Shown: positions 17,675-26,091 of the stretch, one piece after another
Layout of the letters: each line of letters begins with the position of its first letter
How positions within the stretch are numbered: the stretch's first letter is position 1
From: an uncultured Clostridiaceae bacterium
GTDB taxonomy: Bacteria; Bacillota; Clostridia; Clostridiales; Clostridiaceae
DNA length: 64,000 nucleotides
Assembly: GCA_946405135.1 (NCBI GenBank)
Contig: CAMJGD010000002.1
Location: 1-64,000 of the forward strand
Direction of reading: 5' to 3'
The notes under the pieces: generated by a model
What the model was told of the DNA's origin: nothing
What the model saw: only the letters and a program-made list of their open reading frames with translations
Database searches by the model: none
Made by a program: the position numbers and the translations under genes

Positions 17675-17760
17675 ACGCTTATACTGTGTAAGTGCAATTA
17701 ATATACAAAATGTGGTAAGGCCCTAATGAATACTTGTATCTTTATTATTTCTTTGATTGA

Positions 17761-17964
17761 TTACAATTTCTCAAAAACTAGTGTAGCTTGAATTCTGTCT
17801 CCGCCCATAAACCCTTTGCTACCTGACGAAGCAGTGGTGATGGTATGTAATCTATAACCTTTAGAAGCTTGTGTGTTTATCACTTTTTCTAATTCTGTCA
17901 AATTACCTGAGCCTGTACCAATAAACTTTTCTTTTAGTACAACTTGCAAAACAACATATTGCAT
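17761..17964 (-). CDS. DUF4177 domain protein
   Basis: A 67-residue protein matching the small DUF4177 fold: an N-terminal strand (YVVLQVVL), a helix (LTELEKVINTQASKGYRLHTI) and a C-terminal strand ending ATLVFEKL. These proteins occur widely in Firmicutes and have no established function. It is a single gene lying 86 bases past the right end of the dead IS, on the opposite strand. GAGAGGATG lies upstream, a little farther than usual from the ATG. Confidence 0.8.
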   Translation of the reverse strand: MQYVVLQVVLKEKFIGTGSGNLTELEKVINTQASKGYRLHTITTASSGSKGFMGGDRIQATLVFEKL

Positions 17965-18210
17965 AATATTTCATCCTCTCTTTAGTGCATATATTTATAT
18001 GCTCAATTTTTGTACGTGTCGTATCACATCTACATCGTGTTTACACTTCCTAATATAAATAACATTATTTAAATAATACCTTTAAAAGAAAAAATAGTCA
18101 ATTCATATACAATATATCATAATTGAAGTTCTTTAATGGTAGAGCAGACCCATAATAACTGAAATCGTGACAAATGTTATTTCTGTTGAATGCAAAACCT
18201 CAAAAATAGT
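17965..18210. other. Intergenic region, no gene seen
   Basis: Between the DUF4177 gene and the terminator at 18211 there is only AT-rich sequence that should contain the DUF4177 promoter. I see no conserved element. Confidence 0.4.
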
Positions 18211-18240
18211 AAAAATCCACGACATTCCTGTCGTGGTTTT
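18211..18240. terminator. Bidirectional intrinsic terminator
   Basis: CCACGAC and GTCGTGG form a 7-bp GC-rich stem around ATTCCT with T-runs on both sides. It would end transcription of the exonuclease-BRCT operon on the minus strand. Confidence 0.85.
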
Positions 18241-18332
18241 CATGGTGGAAGTGAAGCGTACCTAACCACCACTCCATTATCATTTATCTCACATATTCCT
18301 TGTTTCATGCAAAATACATATACTGTTTTAAT

Positions 18333-19478
18333 TTAGTTCTTATTTATTATCTTTAAAAACTCATCTTCAGATAATATTTGTATTCCTAGTTCTTGAGCTT
18401 TTGTTAACTTGCTACCTGGATTTTCACCTACTACTAGCATATCTGTTTTTTTACTTACGCTGCTTTTTACAATACCGCCGTATTGTATGGTAAGTTCAGA
18501 AATCTCTACTCTACTTTTTAAAGTATCACCTGTAAATACTATACTTTTATTATCTAATATATTTTCAATAATATTTTCTTTAGCTAGTTCTAATCTTAAC
18601 TTATCTTCTTCTCGTTTTTTCTTATCAACTATATAATTTCTTTTTGTTGTACTGTTATTGCTACTATTTCCTAATTTAGTCCATTTTTTTGGCTTTACTA
18701 CTTTTAATAATTCTAACAAATCAAGTACATCTTGCATTGCAGTGTGTTTTTGATCATCTTTTATATTATAATGATTTAATAAATCTTTTAATTTATAACT
18801 ATCTAATTTTTTCATTGTTTTTATTGTATTCATACTACAATAGAATATTTGATCTTTATCTACCCAATTCCAATAACTTAAAAAACTTCTTTCAAAGCTA
18901 GCATTATGTGCTACTACTGGATACTTGTATTTAGAAATTAGATTTCTAAATTCTTCTCTTAGCTTTTCATTTTCTTCTATGTTATCTAATCCCGAGCCAT
19001 AGCCTTTTTTATACTCATCTTCATTATTAATAATAGCTAAATGTAATTCATCTACAATCTCATAATCTTCTACAACTATAGCTGCAACTTCTCTTATTCC
19101 ATCTTTAGGTGAAAAGCTAAATGGAGTTTCTATATCCACTATTATTAATTTTTCCTTTTTATTTGCTCTTTCTTTTTTTGGTCTTTCCTCTGAATCTTTT
19201 TCTTCACCTGAAATATCTTTACAAAAATCTTTTCTTTGCATATCTAAAAAATAATCTGGATGAATACTATGTAATTCTTCATTAACATATAATACAATCT
19301 CATTATTATCAACAAATCCTGCTACCTTACATTCTACAGGCTTGTCCGTATATGCACCTTTATAATAAAATTGTTTTACTTCAGTAGACTTTGATGATAT
19401 AAGCTTCCACTCTCTTAATTTTTCTAACTCTTCTTCTATAGACTCAAATGTTTTCCACTCTCTTTTAGGTTCTAACAT
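18333..19478 (-). CDS. DEDDh 3'-5' exonuclease with C-terminal BRCT domain
   Basis: A 381-residue protein. Residues 1-100 form an unassigned domain with an SH3-like strand-rich part; about 112-270 is a DnaQ-type exonuclease with IIVDIET (Exo I), VAHNASFERSFL (Exo II) and HTAMQDVLDL (Exo III, DEDDh). About 305-381 is a BRCT domain like that of NAD-dependent ligases (IVFTGDTLKSRVEI, YGGIVKSSVSKKTDMLVVG). It overlaps the small helical gene by 7 bases and ends an operon headed by an HNH nuclease. Such an exonuclease-BRCT fusion could trim DNA ends or proofread; the pairing with an HNH nuclease suggests DNA processing or phage defence. Confidence 0.88.
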   Translation of the reverse strand: MLEPKREWKTFESIEEELEKLREWKLISSKSTEVKQFYYKGAYTDKPVECKVAGFVDNNEIVLYVNEELHSIHPDYFLDMQRKDFCKDISGEEKDSEERPKKERANKKEKLIIVDIETPFSFSPKDGIREVAAIVVEDYEIVDELHLAIINNEDEYKKGYGSGLDNIEENEKLREEFRNLISKYKYPVVAHNASFERSFLSYWNWVDKDQIFYCSMNTIKTMKKLDSYKLKDLLNHYNIKDDQKHTAMQDVLDLLELLKVVKPKKWTKLGNSSNNSTTKRNYIVDKKKREEDKLRLELAKENIIENILDNKSIVFTGDTLKSRVEISELTIQYGGIVKSSVSKKTDMLVVGENPGSKLTKAQELGIQILSEDEFLKIINKN

Positions 19479-19900
19479 ATCTCTTCTCCAATCTTAACCA
19501 TATGAAATAGTAATAATTTATCAACAGTTTTTTCAATAATATCTTTTTCTAGTTTTTCTAAGAATTCATTAATTTCTGAAATCTCAGCATTATATTCTGC
19601 TTCTTTTTTCTTATCTTTTACCTCCATTTTATACTTTTTTAACAAACTCTCTATTGTATCTTTAGTTATCCAATTATAAATAGATTTCATATTATTCTTA
19701 AGTTCAATAAGTAACTTTTCATAATCTTCATTAGAATCTTTAATTTTATTCATGATATTTAAAGTAGAATTTCTGCTAGAGCATATAACCCTAAAACATT
19801 CAGATATTTTTTCTATGTCAATTTCTCTCCTTTTATTTTTGTCCTTTGTCCATCTATTATTTATACCATTTATTATTTGTTGTTCCATTGCTTCTATCAT
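19472..19900 (-). CDS. Small helical protein in HNH-exonuclease operon
   Basis: A 142-residue, Lys/Glu-rich protein predicted from composition to be nearly all helix, with a heptad-like C-terminal half (EINEFLEKLEKDIIEKTVDK). No family is recognised and there is no membrane segment. The ATG at 19900 follows GAGGTGAG at a good distance. It overlaps the start of the exonuclease-BRCT gene by 7 bases, which suggests a joint complex. Possible roles are adaptor or specificity subunit, but nothing in the sequence decides. Confidence 0.75.
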   Translation of the reverse strand: MIEAMEQQIINGINNRWTKDKNKRREIDIEKISECFRVICSSRNSTLNIMNKIKDSNEDYEKLLIELKNNMKSIYNWITKDTIESLLKKYKMEVKDKKKEAEYNAEISEINEFLEKLEKDIIEKTVDKLLLFHMVKIGEEIC

Positions 19901-19936
19901 ATAAATCTCACCTCATATTTAAACGTTTTCTATTTA

Positions 19937-20038
19937 TTAATAGCCTTTTAAAAATACCTCCCTTTCATACTCCATTATCTTTTTTATATCATCTTGTTCT
20001 AGTGCTTTTAATAGCTTTTCTCTAATTTCTCTCCTCAT
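19937..20038 (-). CDS. 33-codon ORF between HNH nuclease and helical protein
   Basis: A complete frame (begins MRREIREKLLKALEQDDIKK) starts 11 bases after the HNH stop and ends at 19937. The charged amphipathic helix pattern looks protein-like. Its ribosome site is weak (CAGGTAAATC before ATG), so it may depend on coupling to the upstream gene. It is in step with the operon but unsupported by family knowledge. Confidence 0.5.
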   Translation of the reverse strand: MRREIREKLLKALEQDDIKKIMEYEREVFLKGY

Positions 20039-20049
20039 GATTTACCTGA

Positions 20050-21207
20050 TTACAATTCCTTCACTACATTAAACCCTTGATTTACTGCTATTTGAAAAAG
20101 TGGTGCTATGTTTTGTTTTAACTTTGAGCTAAAGTCATTTTTATTTGAATTTATATAATACTCATAAGGATTTTCTAACTGCAAAATATCAATGTATTCT
20201 TCCAAATCTTTATTTCTCTTATTATCACATATATAAGAGAATGCCTCGTACTGAATATTGCAAAATGACTCTATATATAAATCATATTCTAACAAGTTAT
20301 CACTTTTAGAGCTATTTACATTTTTAAAAGTGGGTGTTAAATTCCACATTTTATCATGTAAAACAAAACTCCAAGGAATAAAGTGATCTATACTTAAAAT
20401 CCCGTATTTTTCATAGTTAGTATCATTAAATTCATTTCCTGTATATATATCTTTTATATTTTTTGATGAAATAACCTGTTTCCATATTTTCTTTGCTGGT
20501 TCAAGGTCTCTTTTTATAGGTGATTCTAATTTAAGTGCTATGGCTGGAACGTTGGGATTTCTTTTTTGAAGGAACATTACTAATTTATAATAAATCCAAG
20601 CTTTTATTATTTTATAGTTATTTTTTAAATAATCATCCCAGCCTTCATTTATGACAATGGTATCTCCATTTATGATTTTATATAATGCATGACTTGTATT
20701 TTGTGATAGATACTCTATAAGTTTATTTTTTGAGCTATCCTTTACTCCTTTTAATTCCGTTACATAAAATGGAGTTAATAATCTATATGGAACAAAAAAG
20801 GTTAATTCATTCATCATTTTTAGTAATTCTTTATCATTACTTTTATCTAAAAAGTCTAATAGCTTATCTGAATTATAATTTGAAGGTAACTCGTATTTTT
20901 CAGCTATATAATTTATAGGTTTTTTTAGATTATCCGAATATCCAAAGCTTAGCTTGTACTTTAATAATGGATACCATCCATAGGTTATCATTCTCGAAAC
21001 TATTCTTTTAAATTCTATTACATTTTTCCCTGAACTTACTTCATCTAGTATCCCAAGTAACCAATACATCTTATAGCTTGCTACAACGTTTTTATCATCA
21101 AGAACTCTTGAAAAGACTCTTGAATCTATTTCCCCGCCATCTGGTAAGTCATAACAAATTTCTTTATTGTTTAATAAACTTGTTTGTTCAAATAATTCTA
21201 CATCCAT
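20050..21207 (-). CDS. HNH endonuclease
   Basis: A 385-residue protein whose C-terminal third has an HNH site: IYTGNEF, then LSIDHFIPWS (the DH pair), NLTPT and NSSKSDNL. The N-terminal 240 residues are helical and unassigned. HNH enzymes use one metal ion to cut DNA. AAGGAG precedes the ATG by 8 bases. It is the first gene of a leftward operon with a small ORF, a helical protein and an exonuclease-BRCT protein. There is no methyltransferase, so it is not a simple restriction-modification system. Upstream, an MazG-like gene reads in the same direction but is separated by about 40 bases. Confidence 0.85.
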   Translation of the reverse strand: MDVELFEQTSLLNNKEICYDLPDGGEIDSRVFSRVLDDKNVVASYKMYWLLGILDEVSSGKNVIEFKRIVSRMITYGWYPLLKYKLSFGYSDNLKKPINYIAEKYELPSNYNSDKLLDFLDKSNDKELLKMMNELTFFVPYRLLTPFYVTELKGVKDSSKNKLIEYLSQNTSHALYKIINGDTIVINEGWDDYLKNNYKIIKAWIYYKLVMFLQKRNPNVPAIALKLESPIKRDLEPAKKIWKQVISSKNIKDIYTGNEFNDTNYEKYGILSIDHFIPWSFVLHDKMWNLTPTFKNVNSSKSDNLLEYDLYIESFCNIQYEAFSYICDNKRNKDLEEYIDILQLENPYEYYINSNKNDFSSKLKQNIAPLFQIAVNQGFNVVKEL

Positions 21208-21250
21208 ATTTACTCCTTTAAATCAAAATCTATCTATATGTAATTTCTAT

Positions 21251-21574
21251 TTAATACACCCGCTCTAGCACAATCCCCTCATCAAAGCCTCCTCTTTCTT
21301 TTTTCTTCTCAGCTCTTTTTTTCATCAATTCTTCTTCGCTATACCCCAAGTTTTTAGCCAAACTAAACAGCACTTCCATTACATCTGCAAGCTCTTCTAG
21401 GTTCTTGCCTTTTGTATCTTTAGCTTCTATAAATTCCGCTACTTCTTCATGAAGCTTTTTCTCTAATAATTCTAAATGCTCTTCTTTTGATGCTATTTTT
21501 ATGTCATACTTTTTACCGTCTTCTTCTATTACCTGTGGAATTTTATCTCTTACTAATTTGTTGTATACTTTCAT
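21251..21574 (-). CDS. MazG-like/phosphoribosyl-ATP pyrophosphohydrolase-like NTP pyrophosphatase
   Basis: A 107-residue all-alpha NTP pyrophosphatase of the PRA-PH/MazG class: KLVRDKIPQVI at the start, EEVAEFIEA (ExxEF) near 43 and EELADVMEVL (ELAD) near 60, which hold the Mg ions. Small members of this class hydrolyse aberrant or excess nucleoside triphosphates. It is 42 bases upstream of the HNH operon, so it might be co-transcribed. The ATG follows GAGGG. Confidence 0.88.
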   Translation of the reverse strand: MKVYNKLVRDKIPQVIEEDGKKYDIKIASKEEHLELLEKKLHEEVAEFIEAKDTKGKNLEELADVMEVLFSLAKNLGYSEEELMKKRAEKKKERGGFDEGIVLERVY

Positions 21575-21589
21575 ATTATCTACCCTCTT

Positions 21590-21727
21590 AAAACGTTATT
21601 TAATGATTTTATTTTACCATTTTTTATATCATCAGAGAAATTTCTTGCTTCATTAACTCCTATGTCAACTAATAACAATTCTTCTAAATATTCAATAACA
21701 TTATCTTTATATTCTCCCTTACCCCTT
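21590..21727 (-). pseudogene. Orphan protein fragment between HIT and MazG-like genes
   Basis: An open frame without a start codon covers about 46 codons (KDNVIEYLEELLLVDIGVNE and on to SLNNVLRG) and stops at 21590 within the ribosome site of the MazG-like gene. It begins where the HIT gene ends in another frame. It may be a frameshifted C-terminal extension of the HIT protein or a remnant of a separate gene. Confidence 0.4.
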
Positions 21728-22100
21728 ATCCATCATACCTAACTAGCGGCACTTTAATATTTCTAATGCCGCCTCTTGGGTTATCTACATCATTTCTGTA
21801 TCTAGGTATCAAGTGAATATGAAGATGCATTATAGTCTGGCCTGCGTGATAGCCAACATTTGCACCTACATTATAGCCTTGAGGCTCGTACTGGATATCA
21901 AGCATTTCCTTTACTTCATGAAGTAAGCTATAAATAGCTTTTATCTCTTCTTCTGAAGCTTCAAAAAAGCTTGCAAAGTGCCTTTTAGGAATGATCAATG
22001 TATGACCTTCATTTACCGGAAATTTATCTAATATAGCATAAGCTAACTTGTTTTCTGCTATGATTTCTGATTTATTATAATCACAAAATATACAATCCAT
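21726..22100 (-). CDS. HIT family nucleotide hydrolase/transferase
   Basis: A 124-residue histidine-triad protein: N-terminal CIFC, GHTLIIPKRH, and the active HLHIHLIPR motif near residue 95. HIT enzymes of the Fhit/Hint type hydrolyse dinucleoside polyphosphates or nucleoside phosphoramidates through a covalent nucleotidyl-histidine. The protein is slightly short at its C-terminus and a protein-like orphan frame follows, so a frameshift close to the end is possible. GGAGG precedes the ATG. Confidence 0.9.
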   Translation of the reverse strand: MDCIFCDYNKSEIIAENKLAYAILDKFPVNEGHTLIIPKRHFASFFEASEEEIKAIYSLLHEVKEMLDIQYEPQGYNVGANVGYHAGQTIMHLHIHLIPRYRNDVDNPRGGIRNIKVPLVRYDG

Positions 22101-22165
22101 TCTAAATCCTCCACTCTGTTACTTAATAATATTATTTTACCACACATAGACAAGATATTTTAATT

Positions 22166-23518
22166 TTAGGACATAGGTTGTCTTTTACTTTTAAATAATA
22201 CTAGTGCCATTGCTGTAGAAATAATATCTGCCAGCGGTATGGCTAAAAAAATAGAAAATACAGGTGTAATACCCATATCTGTTTTTGAAAATATGATTGG
22301 AAGCAATAGAATAAGTGGAACAATAGAAAATACCTGTCTTGTAAGCCCTAATATTATTGCTTGAATCTCTCTATCCGTAACTTGTAAAAAAGTCATAATT
22401 GTATAAAGTACACCTACCAACGGAAATGTTATGAAAATTACTTTTATTACCGCAGTAGCTACACTATGTATCTCACTAGTTAAACCGAAAAGAAATAATA
22501 TTTTATCTCCTATAAAAAAAACACTTGCTGCTGCAACTATCCCATATAACATACAATAAAAGATTGTAAACTTAATAGTTTTTGATTTTTTGTTTTTTTG
22601 TTTATTTCCATTAAAATATGAAATAATTGTCTGAACTCCTTGTGTTATTCCTACAATTGGCATTAAAGCAAGTATATAAAGTTTTTGTGATACATTCCAT
22701 GCTGCAATATATACTGTACCGCCAAAACTAAGCAGACTATTATTCACTATAAAGCCAGTACAACCCGCAAGCAGCTGTATAACTGTTTGAGCAATGCCTA
22801 TTTTAAACATATCAAAAACTATTCTTATAAATTCCCTATATTCAAATGAACACTTCTTAAACCACAACTTTTTACTATATAGCCACAACATAGCAATACC
22901 AGCACATAACATTTCTGTGAGCAATGTTCCAATGGAAATCCCAAGAAGACCCATTGAAAATTTAAAAGTAAATATGCTATTTAAAAACACATTAACAATC
23001 ACTGATAAACTGATAATAACAGCCTCTACTTTAGGATGACCAAAAGCACGAATACAACTTGTAAGTGTATAACCTATAGCACTGAATATATTACTAAATA
23101 ACTGTACTTTTAAATATTGCTCTGCTAAAGATAGTACTTGTCCCTCTGCTCCTAGTGCAGAAAGTATGGAATGTAAAAATAAATAAAATCCAAAAGATGT
23201 TACTATGGATATAAAAATACTCATAGTAAATCCACAGGAAAAGTACTTATTCAAAGCTATTTCATTGTTTAGTTGTTTTGCAATCATTATAGCTGTTGAA
23301 ATCGCAAATAATGTTTGCATTGCTGTAAAAATTGAGAGCAATGGTGAAATAAGTCCCATTGCAGTAAGGGCATTAGTACTTTGTGTACCTAGATGACCTG
23401 CAAAAGCTGTATCAACTACGGATGTCAAGGTTTCTACAATCAGTGATAAAATTGCAGGTATAGAAAAAATAAAAATTAATTCTTTTACTGATTTTTGTTC
23501 ATAAATATTTTCATTCAT
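22166..23518 (-). CDS. MATE family efflux transporter
   Basis: A 450-residue membrane protein with about twelve hydrophobic helices and MATE features (ETLTSVVDTAFAGHLGT near the start). MATE proteins expel cationic drugs or metabolites with Na+ or H+. The start is the ATG at 23518, preceded by GAGGTGAAGCAA; an upstream in-frame ATG lies inside the palindrome and lacks a ribosome site. A WYL-type regulator gene lies just upstream on the same strand, and a perfect 18-bp palindrome separates them, so induction by a ligand of the regulator is likely. Confidence 0.9.
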   Translation of the reverse strand: MNENIYEQKSVKELIFIFSIPAILSLIVETLTSVVDTAFAGHLGTQSTNALTAMGLISPLLSIFTAMQTLFAISTAIMIAKQLNNEIALNKYFSCGFTMSIFISIVTSFGFYLFLHSILSALGAEGQVLSLAEQYLKVQLFSNIFSAIGYTLTSCIRAFGHPKVEAVIISLSVIVNVFLNSIFTFKFSMGLLGISIGTLLTEMLCAGIAMLWLYSKKLWFKKCSFEYREFIRIVFDMFKIGIAQTVIQLLAGCTGFIVNNSLLSFGGTVYIAAWNVSQKLYILALMPIVGITQGVQTIISYFNGNKQKNKKSKTIKFTIFYCMLYGIVAAASVFFIGDKILFLFGLTSEIHSVATAVIKVIFITFPLVGVLYTIMTFLQVTDREIQAIILGLTRQVFSIVPLILLLPIIFSKTDMGITPVFSIFLAIPLADIISTAMALVLFKSKRQPMS

Positions 23519-23541
23519 TTGCTTCACCTCATATAAAAGTA

Positions 23542-23582
23542 TAGCAGGTAAACTAGACATATCTTGTCTAGTTTACCTGCTA
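23542..23582. promoter_or_regulatory. Perfect 18-bp inverted repeat between regulator and MATE gene
   Basis: TAGCAGGTAAACTAGACA at 23542-23559 is repeated inverted at 23565-23582 with five bases between. It includes the last codons and stop of the regulator gene and lies just ahead of the MATE ribosome site. It may be an operator, or an RNA hairpin that sets MATE expression; only the plus strand has a T-run after it, where no gene ends. Confidence 0.6.
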
Positions 23583-24223
23583 AATTTTTTATTTTCTTTA
23601 TATGGTATGAAGTCTCTAATAAATTCATTTTCCGTGATTTCTGTATGCTCAATTGTATTTATGGAAATTAAATCATAATCACCATTAAAACAATATAAGT
23701 ATAATCCTTCTGGTTTTAAAACATAACTTATGGGTGCAACCAATTGTTTATAATTATCTAGAAAAATTTTTAAAAATACATCTCTATTCATACATTCATT
23801 AATATTTTTACAAGTCTCACTTTGCATATCAATTTTTTCATTTATTAAATCGCATACAAAATATTCTTTTGCATCACTTTCTAATAATTCCACAAGTTCT
23901 GGTGCAATCATGCAAAGTTTTTTTAAAATTCTATCCTTGCATTGCTTTTTTCCAAAACTATCAAATGCTGTTAACGCAAAAATAATATCTTGTATATCTT
24001 CATTGGTAAAAAAGCTGGCAGAGAGCTTATACTTCTCATCAATGGATACCCCTCCATATTTTCCTTGTATACACTGAACTGGTACTCCCATGGCTGAAAG
24101 TCTATTAATATCCCTCTCAATGGTCTTTGTGCTTACTTCAAATTCCTGTGCTAGCTGCTTATATGTTGTTTTTTTCTTTTTTAACAATGAAAGTAGAATT
24201 TCTAATTGTCTGCTCCTAATCAT
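23573..24223 (-). CDS. HTH/WYL-type transcriptional regulator
   Basis: A 216-residue protein with an N-terminal winged helix (IRSRQLEILLSLLKKKKTTY, then FEVSTKTIERDINRLSAMGVP as the recognition region) and a YobV/WYL-like C-terminal part (KYGGVSIDEKYKLSASFFTNEDI). Such regulators sense small molecules or nucleotides. I choose ATG 24223, preceded by AGGTGG; a GTG three codons upstream overlaps it. It precedes a MATE pump by a 54-base gap filled with a perfect palindrome and probably controls it. The canonical W-Y-L triad is not clearly visible. Confidence 0.82.
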   Translation of the reverse strand: MIRSRQLEILLSLLKKKKTTYKQLAQEFEVSTKTIERDINRLSAMGVPVQCIQGKYGGVSIDEKYKLSASFFTNEDIQDIIFALTAFDSFGKKQCKDRILKKLCMIAPELVELLESDAKEYFVCDLINEKIDMQSETCKNINECMNRDVFLKIFLDNYKQLVAPISYVLKPEGLYLYCFNGDYDLISINTIEHTEITENEFIRDFIPYKENKKFSR

Positions 24224-24260
24224 TTTCACCACCTATTGAATTTAATATAACTTTTCACTT

Positions 24261-25484
24261 TTAATTACTTTTAACTCTAAAATAAAACTTAATAACTTTA
24301 GAATAAAGGTAAATAAAAATTACTAAAGGCAATACCAGAATTGATGTAATTCCAAACATATAAGGAAAGAGTTCCATTGTCCTTGAAATATCCTTACTTA
24401 AAAGAAGTAATATTTTTGTAACATAGTAGCAAAGAAGAGCTATTATAGGAAGATAAAATATTGAATAAGTTAATACCATCTTTTTTGCATTGGAAACGGC
24501 TTCTCTTTTGTCTGTGTATATATTAGGTCTTTCATCTATGTACTCTTTGCTCCATAAGCTCCATTTAACTGGTAAGGAACCCACAGTATATACTAAATTC
24601 CATTCATCCTGTTTAAGGATTTCATAGTAGGAGGCCTTAGGATCATTTTGAAAATCCAATATGTATCTAATTTTTCTAGGAGTTCCTTTGCTGAAGTAAA
24701 ATTTATTACTTCCACCTTTATTTATTTTTTCAAGATTAAAGCCTCTAGCTTCCATACTCTCTAGCCACTCTTCTAGCTTGTCTGGCTCTAAAACTCTAGG
24801 TCCTCTTTTTTCTATTAAATCAAGTTTTTCCTTAGTTTCATTTTTATATTTATATTCTTTTTCTATTTCTAAATAATCAGGATCTAAATCTAGCTTTAAT
24901 TGTTTTTCATTTTTTCTTAATTTAGTAATTGGGTATATTAAAACAGCTATAATAAAAAGTAACTTTATGCAGTCTAAAATATCTTTCATGGTAAAGTAAG
25001 AAGTTTTTATATCTGGTATTTTATTTTTATGTAATTCATTTATAAATTTAATATCTCCAATACCTAAAAGATATGAAACTGCCATAGGTACTAAAACAAT
25101 CATCATCATAAAGGTAACTGTTGAAAAATAGGTGGCTATTATAGATAAAATAGTAGAAACTATTTTAAATCTATTTAATAAAGGCTCTCTAGATGGTGTA
25201 GCTTTTATATCTTCCATATTTTTTTCATTAGCTAAAAAAAACCATCTGCCTTTATTGCAGACTTTATACCAGCCATTCTTTACTAAAGAAGGTTGAAGCT
25301 CTGTAGTGCCTTTCTTCTCATAAGAAATTCTATAATTAATATCTATACTTTCTCTTTTTTCAAAGGTAAAGAGATTTAAAAAAGGATTAACATCTTTTAA
25401 TATATAGCCTTTTAAAGCTTTTTCATTCAGCCAGTTTTCTATGTTTTTAATATTAAAACTCCAAAATGGTTTAAAAGCTCGCAT
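24261..25484 (-). CDS. DUF2812 domain membrane protein (two DUF2812 copies)
   Basis: A 407-residue protein with two DUF2812 units (about 8-95 and 230-325; compare IENWLNEKALKGYILKDVN with LEEWLESMEARGFNLEKIN), each ending in a lysine/tryptophan strand region, plus four membrane helices in two pairs (about 115-140, 165-185, 330-355, 370-395). DUF2812 proteins almost always accompany a PadR regulator, as here: the PadR stop and this start share TAATG. The function is unknown; membrane stress sensing or anti-regulator roles are proposed for similar pairs only by context. Confidence 0.88.
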   Translation of the reverse strand: MRAFKPFWSFNIKNIENWLNEKALKGYILKDVNPFLNLFTFEKRESIDINYRISYEKKGTTELQPSLVKNGWYKVCNKGRWFFLANEKNMEDIKATPSREPLLNRFKIVSTILSIIATYFSTVTFMMMIVLVPMAVSYLLGIGDIKFINELHKNKIPDIKTSYFTMKDILDCIKLLFIIAVLIYPITKLRKNEKQLKLDLDPDYLEIEKEYKYKNETKEKLDLIEKRGPRVLEPDKLEEWLESMEARGFNLEKINKGGSNKFYFSKGTPRKIRYILDFQNDPKASYYEILKQDEWNLVYTVGSLPVKWSLWSKEYIDERPNIYTDKREAVSNAKKMVLTYSIFYLPIIALLCYYVTKILLLLSKDISRTMELFPYMFGITSILVLPLVIFIYLYSKVIKFYFRVKSN

Positions 25485-25810
25485 TAAAATTCCCCCTCGT
25501 ACTTTATAGCATTACTATATACTTCTTTAATTCTGTTTATCTCTTCTTTTATTAAAATTTTGCCTAGGTCTGTTATCTCATATATTGTTTTCCTATTTTC
25601 ATCAGAGTACACAGAAATAATTTGGCTTTTTTCCATCTTGCTTAATGTACCGTAAACTGTACCAGAACCTAACTTTATTCTTCCATTGGTTATTTTATCA
25701 ACATGTTGTATTATCCCATAACCATGTCTTGGTTCTGTAAGAGAAAGAAGAATGTAAAAAGCTGTTTCTGTCATAGGCATATATGCTTTTAAAATCTTAT
25801 CAACACTCAC
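25484..25810 (-). CDS. PadR family transcriptional regulator
   Basis: A 108-residue PadR-type winged helix: ETAFYILLSLTEPRHGYGI (helix 1-2), GSGTVYGTLSKMEK (recognition helix) and the C-terminal dimerisation helix. The start is GTG at 25810, preceded by AAGGGA. It overlaps the DUF2812 gene by one base (TAATG). A 48-base inverted repeat with ATGTC...CGTGATATA half-sites lies 40 bases upstream and is the probable autoregulatory operator. Confidence 0.9.
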   Translation of the reverse strand: MSVDKILKAYMPMTETAFYILLSLTEPRHGYGIIQHVDKITNGRIKLGSGTVYGTLSKMEKSQIISVYSDENRKTIYEITDLGKILIKEEINRIKEVYSNAIKYEGEF

Positions 25811-25849
25811 TAAAATCCCTTCTTTAATCTATAATAATAAAGTCAATAT

Positions 25850-25897
25850 ATGTCGCGACGTGATATATCACACTTAAACTATATCACGGCGTGACAT
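25850..25897. promoter_or_regulatory. PadR operator (inverted repeat)
   Basis: ATGTCGCGACGTGATATA (25850-25867) and TATATCACGGCGTGACAT (25880-25897) are inverted copies with two mismatches, 12 bases apart. They lie 40 bases upstream of the padR start. The GC-rich cores stand out in an AT-rich region, as expected of a protein-binding site; PadR operators commonly contain ATGT-8-ACAT-type repeats. Confidence 0.7.
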
Positions 25898-26091
25898 AGT
25901 TGTAAATATAAAATTTTAAAAAAATAATTCTATGTAAACTAGTTAAGCTTTAATTCATTTTTTATTTATAATAAATTTTTTATTATAAATTTATAGAAAA
26001 TTGAGAATATTCTATAAAGATTTTAGGTTTTATTGCGATATATATTATAATCATCAATTTGTTAATTCACATTTTAAAAGGGGATGAGCTT

